Both the position numbers and the translations under genes were made by a program. A stretch of 64,000 nucleotides of DNA from Delphinus delphis (Eukaryota; Chordata; Mammalia; Artiodactyla; Delphinidae), in assembly GCF_949987515.2 (NCBI RefSeq), contig NC_082683.1, forward strand, positions 123,404,582 to 123,468,581, in the 5' to 3' direction. This document shows, in pieces, positions 38,301-53,300 of the stretch. A model generated the notes under the pieces. The model saw only the letters and a program-made list of their open reading frames with translations. It was not told the DNA's origin and searched no databases. Each line of letters starts with the position of its first letter. The first letter of the stretch is position 1.

Positions 38301-41300
38301 CTTACAGAGAACCTCTCATCTGATTCGGCTCTCTCCAGCCCAAGTGCCCTGAATTCTCCAGGGATGGGAATTGAGGGCTTGAACCGTAGGAGGAAGAAAC
38401 GCACCAGCATAGAGACCAACATCCGTGTGGCCTTAGAGAAGAGTTTCTTGGAGGTTAGTGAGGTTTTTACTTTTCATATACATGGGATTGTCTGTATAAT
38501 ACTATTGTTAAGTGCCGTAGACCAGGCGTCCCCAAGAGGTCCCTGGTTCCCTGTTAGGAACCGGGCCGCACAGCAGGAGGTGAGTGGCGGTCGAGTGAGC
38601 AAAGCTTCACCTGCCGCTCCCCATCGTTTGCATCACCACCTGAGCCATCCACACACACACACACACACACCCTCCACCCCTGTCCATGGAGAGATTGTCT
38701 TCCATGAAGCTGGTCCCTGGTGCCATAAAGGTTGGGAACCACTGCCGTAGACCATAAAATATGGACTTATAAGCTTCAGCCCTAATGGATGCTTATAAAC
38801 GTATTGGAGACAATGAGAACAAGTAAGTTACTGAACATAAGGAAACAAAACCAGAGTGCTTCAGGGTTCAGGAGAGACCAGGCTTAGAGATCCATGTGAG
38901 CACTCAAAGTGGGAGAGGCAGGCAGCAGCTGTAGGATACATAGGAATTCCACAGGTAGGGAGAGGTGGGGGGAAAGCGCTTCAAGCAGAGGCATCCAGAG
39001 AGAAAAGCCATGACATGCATCAGGGGAAACAAAAGTAGTTTGGTTTGGCTAAACTGTAGTGTTTGGAACCAGAACCCTGAAGGCCTTGATGAGCTATAGA
39101 GTTCAAGTTATTTCAACAGGTCTTTGGTGTGGTTTTTTTTGTTTGTTTTTCTGGTACCAGAGAATATCACAATCAAAGCTTCCAACAAAATTTTGACTTC
39201 TCTAATTCAGAAAAGCCTTGAGCACCATGGAAGGAGCGTTGAAACAGGAGTCTTTATCTGCTCTGCCACTTATGAACTGTGTGATTGGTCAAGTTACGTG
39301 GTTTCCTAAGCTGAAGTCCCTTTATCTGTAAAATAACTGCCTTTCATGCCCCGCAGGGCTGCCTCACATTGTCCAAGTGAGGTTATGTGCATGAAGCACT
39401 GGGGAAGTTCCTAAATTCCCACTAATAAATAAGGTATTGGTTTCATTCACGATTAATTGCCCTTAAAATAAAAAATATATAAATATTCAATAATAACTTA
39501 TTCTAAGTTAATATGACTGCATTTAATGAATACATGTTCATTAGAATGTGTCTATAGAAGTTCTTTGTTGAAAGTGGAATAATATGGCCTTGTATATCCC
39601 AATTTCATTCTCTTATTGTTCCTCCTCCCCATTTGTTTATTCATTTAATGACATGGTTATGTCAGTAGTTCAAAAAGTTTTTCCAAAAGGTGATTTATTT
39701 TTTCCCTCTTCAGAATCAAAAGCCTACCTCGGAAGAGATCACCATGATTGCTGATCAACTTAATATGGAAAAGGAGGTGATACGTGTTTGGTTTTGTAAC
39801 CGCCGCCAGAAAGAAAAAAGAATCAACCCACCGAGCAGTGGTGGGACCAGCAGCTCACCTATCAAAGCAATTTTCCCCAGCCCGACCTCACTGGTAAGGA
39901 TGAAAAATAGGGAGGCATGCTCAAGGGTTAATTTTTACAATTTTACAAATACCCTATCAAATGAATTTATTTCATTATAGGAATTTATTGTGTATATTCA
40001 TGTTGAATAAAGATATATAAATTTATATTTTAAATGTTACAAAAGTAATTAAATGTCATTATTAACCCAAGAACTTACTGATCTTTCTTTTTTAAAGGAA
40101 ACAGTTTTAATCCTTTCCTGTTTCTCTGCAGTTCTATTATTCTCTTCTCTGATGTAGTTTATTAGGTTACTCTGTAACTGGGAGTAAATTTGTGGCAAAT
40201 TCCAGTTATCTAAAAAAATCTTTAGTTGCACTTTATTCATGTTGGGTTCTAAAGCCCAATTTATTAAACTTACACATACATGATTAAGTGACAGTAAATT
40301 CCCAGATAACCTTTAGCTCTGAACTTGTATTAAAACAATTGTCTCAGATTTTCACAAACATGTGGGCCTTTTATTTATAACCTCACTGAGTAAAGTATTG
40401 CTAGACTGAAGGAACATATAGTGGTCATGTGACTCCCTTGATCTTTAGGACAACTGTAAATATGATGCCACATTTCCAACCAGGATTCCAAAGATGGGAA
40501 TATCGTTGAGTTTGCATTTCTGATACTTTCTTGTTAATTGATTTTTAATTTATTTGAATATTATTCTATACTGGCAGGCTTTTCAAACTAAGGTCATCAT
40601 TAATAGCACTTACTAGTTTATCAAGTGAAGCCTATGGTTGTTAAATGGTGAGGCTTTAATCATAAAGTTCATGAGATAGTAGTTATGAAAAAGATAGTCA
40701 TTAGGTACAGTTTTGTTTTATGGAGGTGACTATTTTGTGTTTGGGATTTATTCTAGAAGGAGGGAAGGATAGAAGGAAGGCAGTGTTTCTTACAAAAATG
40801 TAGAAATATTTATCTTATTTCAAAAACAAACTGTCAGTTTTTAAAAATTTGTTTTACATTCTTTCCTTAATATCATTTCATTAAAAACAAAACCAAGACA
40901 GTCTTGTCCCCACATAGTTGAAAACAGAAGCAATACAAGAACCCCAGATCCCATGATCTCCTTGAATAGTTTTCTTGTTTAGATTAAGTTTATAACTGGT
41001 GTAATATTTCTGTCTTGCTAAACACTATTGAAATATGGAAATTTGTTTTTATTAATTTCTTTTTAAAACTTGGGCAAAGCCATTAGTAACATCAGTGAAA
41101 AACCATCTATTCAAAAGGAACCTTTCAACATAAGCCAGTTTTCTCAATTCCAAGATCAAAGAGTAATTAATAAAATCACTTCTTTTTAGGCCCTTTTATT
41201 TTATTCTATTGTATCTGGAATTTTAAAAATTTTATAGGAAAAATAAATCTACAATATGGACTTAAATTTTTTAATTTTGATTTTTAAATGCTTCTGCATA

Positions 41301-44300
41301 TTTTCACTTCTGACCTCTAGGTGGCAACCACGCCAAGCCTTGTGACAAGCAGCGCAGCAACTACCCTCACAGTCAATCCAGTCCTTCCTTTAACCAGTGC
41401 TGCGGTAACTAATCTCTCTGTTACAGGTAAGCAGCAGCCAGGCGGTGCAGCTGTTAGGCAAATGATAGGCCCATGCTAAGTTTCTATGAGAATCTGCCAT
41501 TAAGTTGTAAATTAAGGTTTTAACTAAAAATATGTATTGCTTTTTTTAAGAAAGTTATATATGAAAACCTGAACTCTAAAAAGAAATCAGGCATAATACA
41601 TTTTTCCAGAAAGAATACTTTCACATAAAGATTTTATCTTTTTTCTTTCCCACATTAGTCTGTCTTCTACGTTGCTTCCTGAGTTACTTTTTTTTTTTTT
41701 TTTTGGCCGCACTGCATGGCATGCAGGATCTTAGTTCTCCATCCAGGGATCGAACTCACACCCCCTGCAGTAGAAGCATGGAGTCTTAACCACTGGATCA
41801 CCAGGGAAGTCCCAGAGTTACTTTTTTTCAATTAACTCCTCCTCTCCTTAAAAACATTTAATAGCTGCAGGTTTTTGCAATCAGGAAAACGTCCAAATGT
41901 ATCATGAATTCATAGACTGTATCCAGCCTGGACCTTATCTTTCACTAGTCTTTTCTCCATCCCATCCTCAACACAAAAGAGGATTCCTACTACCTTTGTA
42001 AACATGCCCATAGCGTAAAATGTTGTCCATCCCAGCCTCCACTTCTTTCTGTTAGTGATGAAACTACTCCAGCTTAGATATCAATTCTTCCTGGGTATAC
42101 TCTTCAGCTTCTTCAGGAAACTATTTGTTTCTACCTGCCTATATTATAAACAATTATATTTTATACTTCTCTCTTTTCCAGTAGACCTTGTACTTCTCAA
42201 AAGATCTGAATATTCCTTTTGAAATATCAGTGCTTGGCACATTCACAATAAAATGAATAAATAAATGTTTTCCCTTTACGTGGCACATTTTCCAGATACA
42301 TCTAAAATAAATTAGTGTTGTCATCAGAAGTTATCTAGTGATACATAAAGCAGAAGACATTCTGTAATTATTCACCAGGTTGATATATGCTAGTAAATCA
42401 TTGGACAGATTTTTGATCTTTCATATTCAAGCTTAAATTTAACCTAGAGTTGGGGAATTTGGTTTTTTTCACTCATATTTTAAGTGACCTAACCATGATA
42501 TAAAAATTGAATAAATGGCTTTATGTAGTTACTAAATTTCTAAGTCATTAGAAATTTTCATAATATTGTTTGTTTATTCAGAACAGTACTTTTGACCTCT
42601 TTTGGGTCTTTGACCTCTTTGAAACTTTGGTGACAGCTATAAACTTTTCCCCTCACAAAGTAGACATACCCACAATTTTTAGTAAGATTACAAGGAGGTT
42701 TATAAATCACAAACCTCATCAGTCCCCACCTTACCAAGCCTTGCCATTTCTGGATGCCTTAGAGGCAAATTAAAAACCTCTGTTCAAGAGTGTATAGTAT
42801 TCAGCACCTCAGCTTAAAAAGCAAACTGTTGGTGATCGGTTGCCGCTGTGTTGGGCACCAGGAACATGAAATTCCTGTCTTTGAGGAACTTACTGTCTAC
42901 CCTGACTGCCACTGGCTGGTAAATTGTGTACTTTACCTTCCAAACAAATCATAAGTCATATTACATTAGGTTTAAAGATACCCATCTTTTGCCAAAAAAA
43001 AATTCCTAATGGTTCAGGCATTAAGAGCAATAGCTTTGCAGATTTCTTAAAAAATGGCACAAATCTGAGGCAGAAGGTAATTTTAAGAAGATATACATGC
43101 TCAAAACTAGCTAAAATTTTTTTTATTTTTTGGTGATCTTAACTGCCTAGTCAGATTTTCTTAAACTCAATTACTTGGCCCATTTATTTAGATTTAATTA
43201 TGACAGTTTTCTGAAATGTTAGTAACTTTTGGAATGAAATTTTTCTTTAATCATTAAAATATTTAACATAGGAAATTCAAATAGGAAAGACACAATCACC
43301 GTGAGTACTATTTTTATTTTGTCTTTATATCTGTTTTTATATGTACATAGATGTACAATTCTAATAGTATTTATACTGTATCCTTTATTTTTAGCTTAAC
43401 ATCTAATAATAAGTATCTTCCTCTGTTATTATAGTTTTTACTTTTCTACTCTTGCCCTTATATCAAATGGTTGTACTGTAATTTCATAACCATTTCCATA
43501 TGTTACCATCATGGTTAAGTTCAACCGAGGGTGACCAACTCTTCCAGTTTGAGCCCTGCAAATATTACATCCCAGGAAACCTCTCAATCTCTAAGCCACG
43601 TAACTGGTCTTGCTTGTTCGCTATTGTATTCCTCGTGTCCAGCACACTACGTAGAGTGTAAGATACCCAGTAATTATTAAATGAATGAAGTTTTCACTGT
43701 TATAAATAATGCTATAATGAACACCTTCGTACATATAGCTTTTTCTTAAATTTTTTATTTTAACATAATTTCAGACTTACAGAAAAGTTATAAGAATAGT
43801 TCAGAGAAATCCTAAATCTCTTCCTCACATTCTCCAAATATTAAAATCTTACTATGTTTGCTTTCTCCTTTTTCTCTTTGTGTTTCTGTATGTGATTTTT
43901 TTTCTGAACTGTTGTAAGAGCAAGTTACAGATAAGCCCTTTTCCCCTGAATACTTTACTGTCTATTTTTTAATAAACAAGAAATATAGGGGAAAAGGAAA
44001 AGTTCATCCTTACAGTTGAAAGCCAACTAATAAATGTAGAAGAAATGATGGAATTATATGAGTAATAACAGTTCCAGGCTATCTGTATCAATATGGACTC
44101 AGAAATCATTCTGTATTCAGTAGGTTAGAATCCTACTATCACTTTTTATTGTAGTATTCAGATTGTCCCAGATTTAGCCAATGGGAACTACTTCAAGGTG
44201 GCTCCTGTGCCCTTTTGACATGTCCCTAGCATTCTTTGAGTGCTTCCTTATTTTTTAGCACACGAGATGTTCAGCTTCATCTTGAAGTTTCTCTGCCTCT

Positions 44301-47300
44301 GGCCTAGAATCAGCCTCCTTCAAATCCATGAGCTCATACTGATATCTCCAATTCCAATCCAATATCCTGTAGTTCGTTCTTTTCTATCCTAACCTCTTTC
44401 CATATTTTAACTCCCTTCTCCGTGACAATGTGTAACCTGGCTCCCATTATCAACAATAACAAGTTACTTAACTGTTCAATCCTATAGTGAAAAGAAAGTG
44501 GTTTCAAAATTGCTAACCCATGCCTCTGAAAAGAAAAGACCTACTAATTCAGTTCAATTTAGAGTTCTCGTCTTAAGCCTAAAGGCATAAAGCCCAAATA
44601 CTGTGTTCAAAAGTTATTTTGGTTAGTACTTTTTATATCCTCTTCAGCGTAGTAACATTATTCATTTGAAATTCAGGTCAGTTTATTTGTTTTGTTTGTA
44701 TTCAGTGTTAGTGTTTCTCCTCCTATCCTTGTGATTTTTTTAAGAATATGAGATATTAACATGGTTTTAAAAGGTAAGACTATACAAAAAGTTCTCCTCA
44801 GAAAAATGTCGTTCCCTTCTATCATAATTCTCTGTATCCTTTCCATCCCATTCCTATCTATGCCCTTCCTGTGTTTCTTTTGAACTATTGAGGAGAGATT
44901 TTTTTCTTTTTTAATTTACCCTTGTTTGTTACTTTAAAGGTATCATATTTAGGTGATCATCTGCACTTCAGTTTTTTCACTTAACAAAGTATGCTGACAA
45001 TCACTCCACATTAGTTCATAGAAATCTTAATTATTCTGTTTCATTGTTGTAGACTATTATGTGGATGTACTACAGTTTATTTAATCACATTCCTGTTGTA
45101 TGGACATTGAGTTTGTTTCTAGTATTTTGTAATTATAGACTATGCTTTAGGAATAACCTTGTGGATATGTATTTTTGTACTGTTGGAAATGTGTCTTGAG
45201 GGTAAATTTCGAGAAGTAGAATTGCTGGGTCAAAAAGTACACACCTGTGTGTTGTTGGATACTGTTGTTTTGTTGGATACTATCGAATTGCCTTCCAAAA
45301 AGATAGTACTTATTTTCATTCCCACTAACAATACATGAGAGGGCCAGTTTCCCCATAGCCTCCACAACAGAATGTTACACTTTTTAATTTTTACCAACCT
45401 GGTATGTTAGAAATTGTATCTCAATGTACTTTAAATTTCAATTTTCTAATCGTGTGAAGTTGAACATCACTTCATATACTTCAGGGCTATTTTTCATCGC
45501 TTATAACAGTGAAATAGGTTTTGTTTCACCTTGATTGATAAATATTGCATAGACTAGAAATTCCAGCTGAGGGAAGTGGTAAGAGCAGACACTGTTGTCT
45601 TCTTTCCAAGCATATTAGTTTTCTGTTGGTGTGTAACAAATTACCACAAACTTAGTGGCCTAAACCAATATTCATTTACTATCCCACAGTTCTGTAGGCT
45701 GGAAGTTTAGGCATGGGTTAGAGCTGGGTCCTCTACTCAGGGACTTACCAGGCTGAAATCAAGATGTTGGCTGGGGCTGTGACCTCATATGACACCCAAG
45801 ATCTTCCAAGTTCATTAGTTGGCAGAATTCTGTTCCTTGTGGTTATAGGACTGAAGTCCCCATTTTTTTCTGCTGGCTGTCAGCTAGATCACTCTCAGCT
45901 CCTACAGGCTAACCCCAAGTCCTAGCCTCATGACCTTCTCACGACATGGCAGCTTCTTCAAAGGCAACATGAGACTCTCTCTCCAGTCGGCTGCTATGGA
46001 GGGTCTTATGCAATATAAGGTAGTCAGTCCTCTCGCCTTTGTCATATGATAGAACCCAATTAAAGGAGTGGCTACCACATCTCCCGTCGTATTCACAGAT
46101 CTGCCTATACTCAAGAGAAGGGGATTACACATCTGGATTTTGATGTCTTCCTTTAAAGAGTTTTTGAGTTTGCTTTGGCAGACAGATAGGTTACTACAGA
46201 TCAGCTTGATCCTTTCAAGGCTTATTTTTTAAGCTTTATTAGATTGGCCCTAGAGTAGCCTTCACTAGTTTAAGGTGTGACTCTTCTGGGGTCTCTAATA
46301 AATGCCCAGATATTCAATAGTCTCTACTGTCTGTGTAGCTGGAACTGGACTATCTCCCTGTCCTGCATGAATTCCAAGGATCATTCAGTTTACAGCCTCC
46401 CTGCCTGGACTCATGGGGTTTCCCTGTGCGTGTGCAATTTAGTATTCAACCAAAGATTCTAGGAAACCCCTATGCACATTTCTAGAGTTCTTTCTCTATT
46501 AGTTTCTTCCTTTCCAGTACTCTCTCCTGCAAATTCCAGCCATTTCAGCATCCAGCGGCGGTCTTTGTCTCCTCAAATGATTGAAATTGCTGCGTTCTAC
46601 TTAGTTTCCTCTTCTGGTGCAGCAGTTTAGAAAGTGCTTCCAAGTAAAGTCCAGGTGATTATAGGGCTCACATCATTTGTTTCCTTTTCTTCAGGGATCA
46701 CAGCCCTGTGCTGCCTATTTTCTCATATCTAAAACATTTTCTCATATATTTCTCTATTCTTATTATAGTGTAAGGGTAAGTTTGCTATCATTTACTCTTA
46801 TGGTCAAAGGCAGAAGTCTCTAAAAATGTTAAATTAATGATCAGCACTTATAGGTATAGATGATCTTGTTTGCAAAGCAGAAGTAGAGACACAGACGTAG
46901 AGAACAAATGTATGGATACCAAGGGGGAAGGAAGGGGGCAATATGAATTGGGAGAGTGGGATTGACATATATACACTACTGATACTATGTATAAAATAGG
47001 TAACTAACGAGAACCTATGTGTGTATAGCACAGAGAACTCTCCTCCATGCTCTATGGTGACCTAAATGAGAAGGAAATCCGAAAAGGATGGGATATGTGT
47101 ATACGTATAGCTGATTCACTTTGTTGTACAGTGGAAACTAACACAACATTGTAAAGCAACTATACTCCAATAAAATTTTTTAAAATAAATTTAAAAAAAT
47201 AAAATAATTTATATACACACAAAAAGTAAGTTGCAAAATGAAAAATGTTTAGATCAGACGCAAATAAGTTTCAACACTTGAAAAATCTAAATTAAGAGAA

Positions 47301-50300
47301 AAAAATAATCAGCCTTTATAATTGTAACAGACAAAGTCTAAGGTGGCCCTCCCCCACCATGGTGTCTACCTCCTAGTGTTCAAGCCTTTGTGTAATCCTT
47401 TCCCCTTGAGTGTGGGCTGAGCCTTTAGTTTGCTTCTCATCAATAAAATGTGGCAAAGGTGATAGGATGTCACTCCATGATTATATTACATTTTGTAAGA
47501 CTCCGTCTTGTTCCCAGACTTACTCTAGAGACCCTCCTCACCAGTTTGATGAAGTAAGAAATAAACAACCATGTTAGGAAGCTCACAAATCAGGGTACTG
47601 AGGATGACCTCTAGGCGCTGAGGGTGGCCTTCAGCCAACAGCCAAAAAGAAGCTGGGCACTTAGTCTAGAGCAGCAAGCAGATTCTGCCGAATGATTTCT
47701 GCCAGCAACCCAAGTGAGCCTGGCAACATATTCTTCCCCAGTCATGCTTCCAGACTGGAACTGTCTGGCTGACCCCTTGATTGTGGCCTTGCAGAGCACC
47801 AGCTAGGCTGTGCCTGCACACCTGACCCACAGAAACTGTGAGATAGTAAATGTGTGGGGTTTTTTTTTTCTTTTTATTTATTTTTTAAATAGATCTTTAT
47901 TGGAGTGTAATTGCTTCACAATACTGTGTTAGTTTCTGTTGTACAACAAAGTTGAATCAATTGTTTTACGCTGCTAAATTTGTAGTACTTTGTTAAATAG
48001 CGATAGAAAATGAGTACAATAATATTACATTTGTATAAATATCGTTCAGGGACAGCTCATATGATTAGGGTGAAAAATGTAATCTTATGACACTTAAACC
48101 TTGCTCCTTGAAAGAGAAGGTTAAAGAGTCAGTGTCAAATGGATTTTCTTTTCTTCCTCTTGTCAGCAGTTGCTGAAAATCATGCCTCATTTTAATTTTT
48201 TTCCTATTTGGACCATAAGTTTCTTATTATAGCCTCTTTTCCTCTGACATTTCTATGTTGCTTTTTTTTTTTTTCAGTTGACAGAAGTAGCATATTCTTT
48301 CACTCATATTATTTATGAAAGACATCCAGTATCTTGATCATACAGCTTATCTAATGCAATCTACTTTCTTCCTGAAGACTTTCTCCTTGGAATCCCTATA
48401 ATTGCTTATTTTAACTTCTTTTCACTGTGTTCCTGAGTTAGATCCAATATTTCTGAGAGCCCATGTCTCCCTCTACCTTTTTCTTTTTTTTTTTTTCCCT
48501 CTACCTTTGATTCCTTTTTGTTTTGCCTGGTGCACACTCTCAAGTAATTTTTTTCTTTATTTGGAAAGATTATGTGGGAGGGAAAATTTCCAAGTACATG
48601 CATATCTGAAAAGTATTTTGCCCTCACAGTATTTGTAGTTTGTACAGTAATAGAATTTTAGGTACAAAATTACTTTTCCTTTGAACTTAGAAGGTATTGC
48701 TCTGTTGTATTTTAGCATCCAGTGTTGCCAATGAAAAGTCTGATTTCAGTCTAACTCCGATTTGTTGATCATTTGTTTTTCCCTCTATCAACTTTAAGGA
48801 TCTTGTTATCCTTTGAGTTCTGAAATTTCACTAGAAGGTATCAAGGCATGGGCCTTTTAAATTTCTCCTCCTTGGCCTTCAGTGGGCGTTTTCAATTTGA
48901 ATTAATGTCTTTCTTTAACTCTGGTAATTTGTCTTTCTTCCTTATTTCTGGAACATATTTTAAACAGACTTTAAACTCTCTAAATTGGCCCTATATATCT
49001 CTAACTTTTCTCTTGTGTTTTTCATTTTTTAACTTTTTATACTTCATTCTTGGAAATATATCCTGAATTTTATCTAACTGTTCCTGTGTTCTCATTTTTT
49101 ATTGTTGTCATTTGTATGTTTTTCCAAAATCATATTTTTAATTTCTAAGAATGTTTCTTTGTTCTGATTCCACCTTTTTATAGCAATCTATTTTTAATTT
49201 GTAGATACAGTACAAATTAGAATTTTATTTAAGTTGCTTCTTCTGGCCTCAATTCTGCTTATTTATTTTGTTCCATTTCTTTTGTGCTGTGGATTTTTTC
49301 ATTGTCTGTTAATTTTTGATTATTTAGTCATACCGATGAATGCAAGGCCTTAGTACTTAATATCAGTAGCTTGTAAGATTTTTTCTGCCCTTGTGTAGCT
49401 TCTGTTACTCAGCATCCTTTCCCCTGATTGGAAGGGAGCTATGAGCTGTGAATGTGGGGAGAGAACTGCCAGACTTTGCTCAGGGCCTGTGGGTGGAAAG
49501 CAGACAGGCAGACCAGGCTCTACCCTACACCTTCCTCAAATGAGAGGGATGCCAGCACTTACACTAAAGTTCGTAACCTTCCATACTCAGATTTTTATTT
49601 TCTTTGAAGAGTAGTAGGTGACATTAGTTAATGCTTAGGTGATAAGTCTGGTGGGGGGAGGAAAAGTCCCACTGACAGAGCTGGTGTGTGAAGTCTGGTC
49701 ACCCTGTTCTCTGCCCTTGTTTCCTACTCCTGCCTCAGTACTGACAACGCGGAGCTTGAAATCCCCTCAGGGCTCCACTGGGGTAAATAATTCCCACCTC
49801 TATCGTAGTCTTCTACTGTGCCCTTCTGGACTATGGTTGGTTTCTCTACCACCCAATTTTAACCTCTTTCTCATTTCTGCAAATATATCAAATTCTCAAG
49901 TTCTCTGAAATCTCACTCCCAGAGCTGTCACTCCCTTTTTTATTACTTTACCATCTTTTGGGATAGCATTTTAGAAATGAAGGAATAAACATACCCTTAG
50001 TCTGCCCTCCTCTAAGAGAAATGTTGTGTGATTGCCATGGTCCTTTTTATTTTCCCAGAGTATCTGTCATAGTGCTTGGGACATAATAGGTCCTTGGTAA
50101 AACTTTTCCCTTTTTTAATTTTTTTAAATCTTTTTTTATTATAGCATAGTTGATTTACAACGTTGTGCCAATCTGCTGTACAGCAAAGTGACTCAGTTAT
50201 ACACATAGAGACATGCTTTTTTTTTTTTTTTTTTTTTTTGCGGTACGCGGGCCTCTCACTGTTGTGGCCTCTCCCGTTGTGGAGCACAGGCCCCGGACGC

Positions 50301-53300
50301 GCAGGCCCAGTGACCATGGCTCACGGGCCCAGCCGCTCCATGGCATGTGGGAATCTTCCCGGACCGGGGCACGAACCCGTGTCCCCTGCATCGGCAGGTG
50401 GACTCTCAACCACTGCGCCACCAGGGAAGCCCGAGACATGCTTTTTTTATATTCTTTTTCATTATGGTTTATCACAGGATATTCAGTATAGTTCCCTGTG
50501 CTCTACATTAGGACCTTGTTGTTTATCCATCCTAAATGTAATAGTTTGCATCTACCAACCCCAAACTCCCAGTCTATCCCTCTCCCTCCCCCCTCCCCCT
50601 CAGCAACCACAAGTCTGTTCTCTGTGTCTATGAGTCAGTTTCTGTTCTGTAGATAGGTTCATTTGTGCCAAATTTTAGATTCCACATGTAAGTGATATCA
50701 TATGGTATTTGTCTTTCTCTTTCTGACTTACTTCACTTAGTATGGTAATTTCTGGTTACATCTATGTTGCTGCACATGGCGTTATTTCATTCTTTTTTAT
50801 GGCTGAGTAGTATTCTATTGTGTATATGTACCACATCTTCTTTATCCAGTAATCTGTCAATGGACATTTAGGTTGTTTCCATGTTTTAGCTATTGTGAAC
50901 AGTGCTGCTATCTATGAACACAGGGGTGCATGTATCTTTTTTTTTTTTTTTTTGGCTGCGTTGGATCCTTGTTGCTGCACGCGGGCTCTCTAGTTGCAGT
51001 GAGCAGGGGCCACTCCTCATTGCGGTGCGCAGGCTTCTCATTGCGGTGGCCTCTCTTGTTGTGGATCATGGGCTCTAGGTGTGCGGGCCTCAAGTTGTGG
51101 AACGCGGGCTCAGTAGTTGTGGCTCATGGGCTCTAGAGCGCAGGCTCAGCAGCCATGGTGCACAGGCTTAGTTGCTTCGCGGCATGCAGGATCCTCCCCG
51201 ACCTGGGCTCGAACCCATGTCCCCGCATTGGCAGGCAGACTCCCAACCACTGCGCCACCAGGGAAGCCTATGTATCTTTTTGAATTATAGTTTTCTCTAG
51301 GTATATTCCCAGGAGTGGATTGCTGGATCATATGGTATTTTAGTTTTCTGAGGAACCTCCATACTGTTTTCCATAGTGGCTGTACCTGGTAAACTTTTCT
51401 ACGATAGAAAATGAATGATCAAGACTGTACTGCTCCAGAAAGATATGTATTCTTCTGTGTCTTAAGAACTTGCAAAAATTCCACAGCCTTTAATAATCTC
51501 AACTAGGGCTTCCCTGGTGACGCAGTGGTTGAGAGTCCGCCTGCCAGTGCAGGGGACGCGGGTTCGTGCCCTGGTCCGAGAGGATCCCACATGCCGTGGA
51601 GCGGCTGGGCCCGTGAGCCATGGCCACTGAGCCTGCGCGTCCGGAGCCTGTGCTCCGCAACGGGAGAGGCCACGACAGTGAGATGCCCGCGTACCGCAAA
51701 AAAAAAAAAAAAAAAACCTCAACTAAACAAGCTCTGCCTCCAGTTCTTTTTCCAAAGTAGTGTTTCACAATGAACTGTATGCAATCCCATAACCATTATC
51801 AGTCTCTCCCCATTCACTTCTCCCCTTACTTACTCTGTCTCTATGAATCTACCTGTCTCAGACATTTCATATAAATGGAATCATGTAATATATGACCCTC
51901 TGTGTCTGGCTTCTTACATTTAGCATATTTCCAAGGTTTATCCATGTTGCAGAGTATATTGGAACTTCATTCCTTTTAATAGTTGAGTGATATTTCATTC
52001 CATGGATATACCGTACTTTGTTTATTATTCCGGAGTTGATGGACATTTGAGTTGCTTCCAGTTTGGGGCCATTTTGAATACTGTTGCTATGAGTATGCAT
52101 GTATCAATACAAGTTTGTTTGTTTTTTTGTATCTTTATTGGAGTATAATTGCTTTACAGTGTTGTGTTAGTTTCTGCTGTACAACAAAGTGAATCAGCTG
52201 TATGTATACATATATCCCCATATCCCCTCCCTCTGGAGCCTCCCTCCCACCCTCCCTATCCCACCCTCTAGGTCATCACAAAGCTCAATACAAGTTTTTA
52301 TGTGGTTATTTGTTTTCAGTTCTCTTGGGTATATATTTAAGAATGGAATTGCTACCTCATGCAGCATTCTGGAATATTATGAACAAGTTTTTGCCCCCCA
52401 AAATTAGGCAACTTAGGTGAAATGGACAAATTCTGAGACTCAAATTACCAAAACTGACTCAGAAAGAAATAGAAAACCTTTAAAAGACCTAAAACAAGTA
52501 AAGTAAGTGAATCAAAAAGAAATGCCTGGACTCAGAGGGCTTTAGCAGTGAACTCTTAGCAGATATTTCACAAAGAAATAAGAATTAACCTTAGCAGTCT
52601 CTTCCAGAAGATAGAGGAGGAGGAACAACTCATTGTATGAAGTCAATATTACCTTGATTCTAAAGCCAGACAAAGTTATCACAAGAAAAAGATTATGAAC
52701 CCATATCCCTCATGAAAATGTACACAAAAATCCTCAACAAAATCTTAGCAAATCAAATCCAGCAACATATAAAAAAGATTATACATTATGACCAAGGGAT
52801 TATCCCAGGAATGTAAAGTTGATTTAATAACTGAACATAAATTAATGTAGTACACCATAGTAATAGAAGAAAGGACCAAAACCTCATGATCATCTCACTA
52901 GATATAGAAAAAGCATTTGACAAAATCCAACACCCATTCATGATAAAAACCTGGAATAGAAGGGGACTTCCTAACCTGATAAAGAGCATCTACTAAAAAG
53001 CCTCCAGGTAACAGCATACTAAATGGAGAAAGACTGAATGCTTTCCCCCCACTAAGATTGGGAATAAAGCAAGAATGTTTGCTCTAGCAGACTTCTAATT
53101 AGCATTGTAGTAGAGGTTATAGTCAACTTAATAATGGAAAAAAATTTTAAACATCCAGTTTGGAAGGGGAGAAGTTAAAACTGTCTTTGTTTTCATTATC
53201 CTATATGTATAAAATTCTCAAGGAATTCACACACCCAAAAGCCTACTAGAACTAGTAATGAATTCAGTGTTGTTGCAAGATACAAAATAAATATACTCTC

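Larger units (their letters stand above)
50105..51388 (-). mobile_element. L1, minus strand, 3' end and ORF2 3' part, split by two SINEs
   Basis: The plus strand gives 'attatagcatagttgattta', 'attccacatgtaagtgatat', 'ggctgagtagtattctattg' and 'ggaacctccatactgttttc', i.e. reverse-complement L1. It stays collinear across the SINEs at 50223-50432 and 50942-51269, so both inserted later. Confidence 0.85.

Noticed and set aside
38364..38750. 128-codon frame running from the homeodomain exon into the intron
   Set aside because: The exon ends at the 38453 donor; the rest is intron and a hAT element. The human protein continues with the exon at 39714.
45612..48019. A complete endogenous retrovirus between two LTR-like regions
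   Set aside because: The two LTR-like stretches differ from each other and no gag, pol or env remnant lies between them; they look like separate solitary LTRs.
50163..50633. 156-codon frame and similar frames at 4313, 12739, 51499, 62270 and 63575
   Set aside because: All read through CHR-2 SINEs (recurrent [19 protein letters not shown] peptide). The shared peptide comes from the repeat, not from a protein family.
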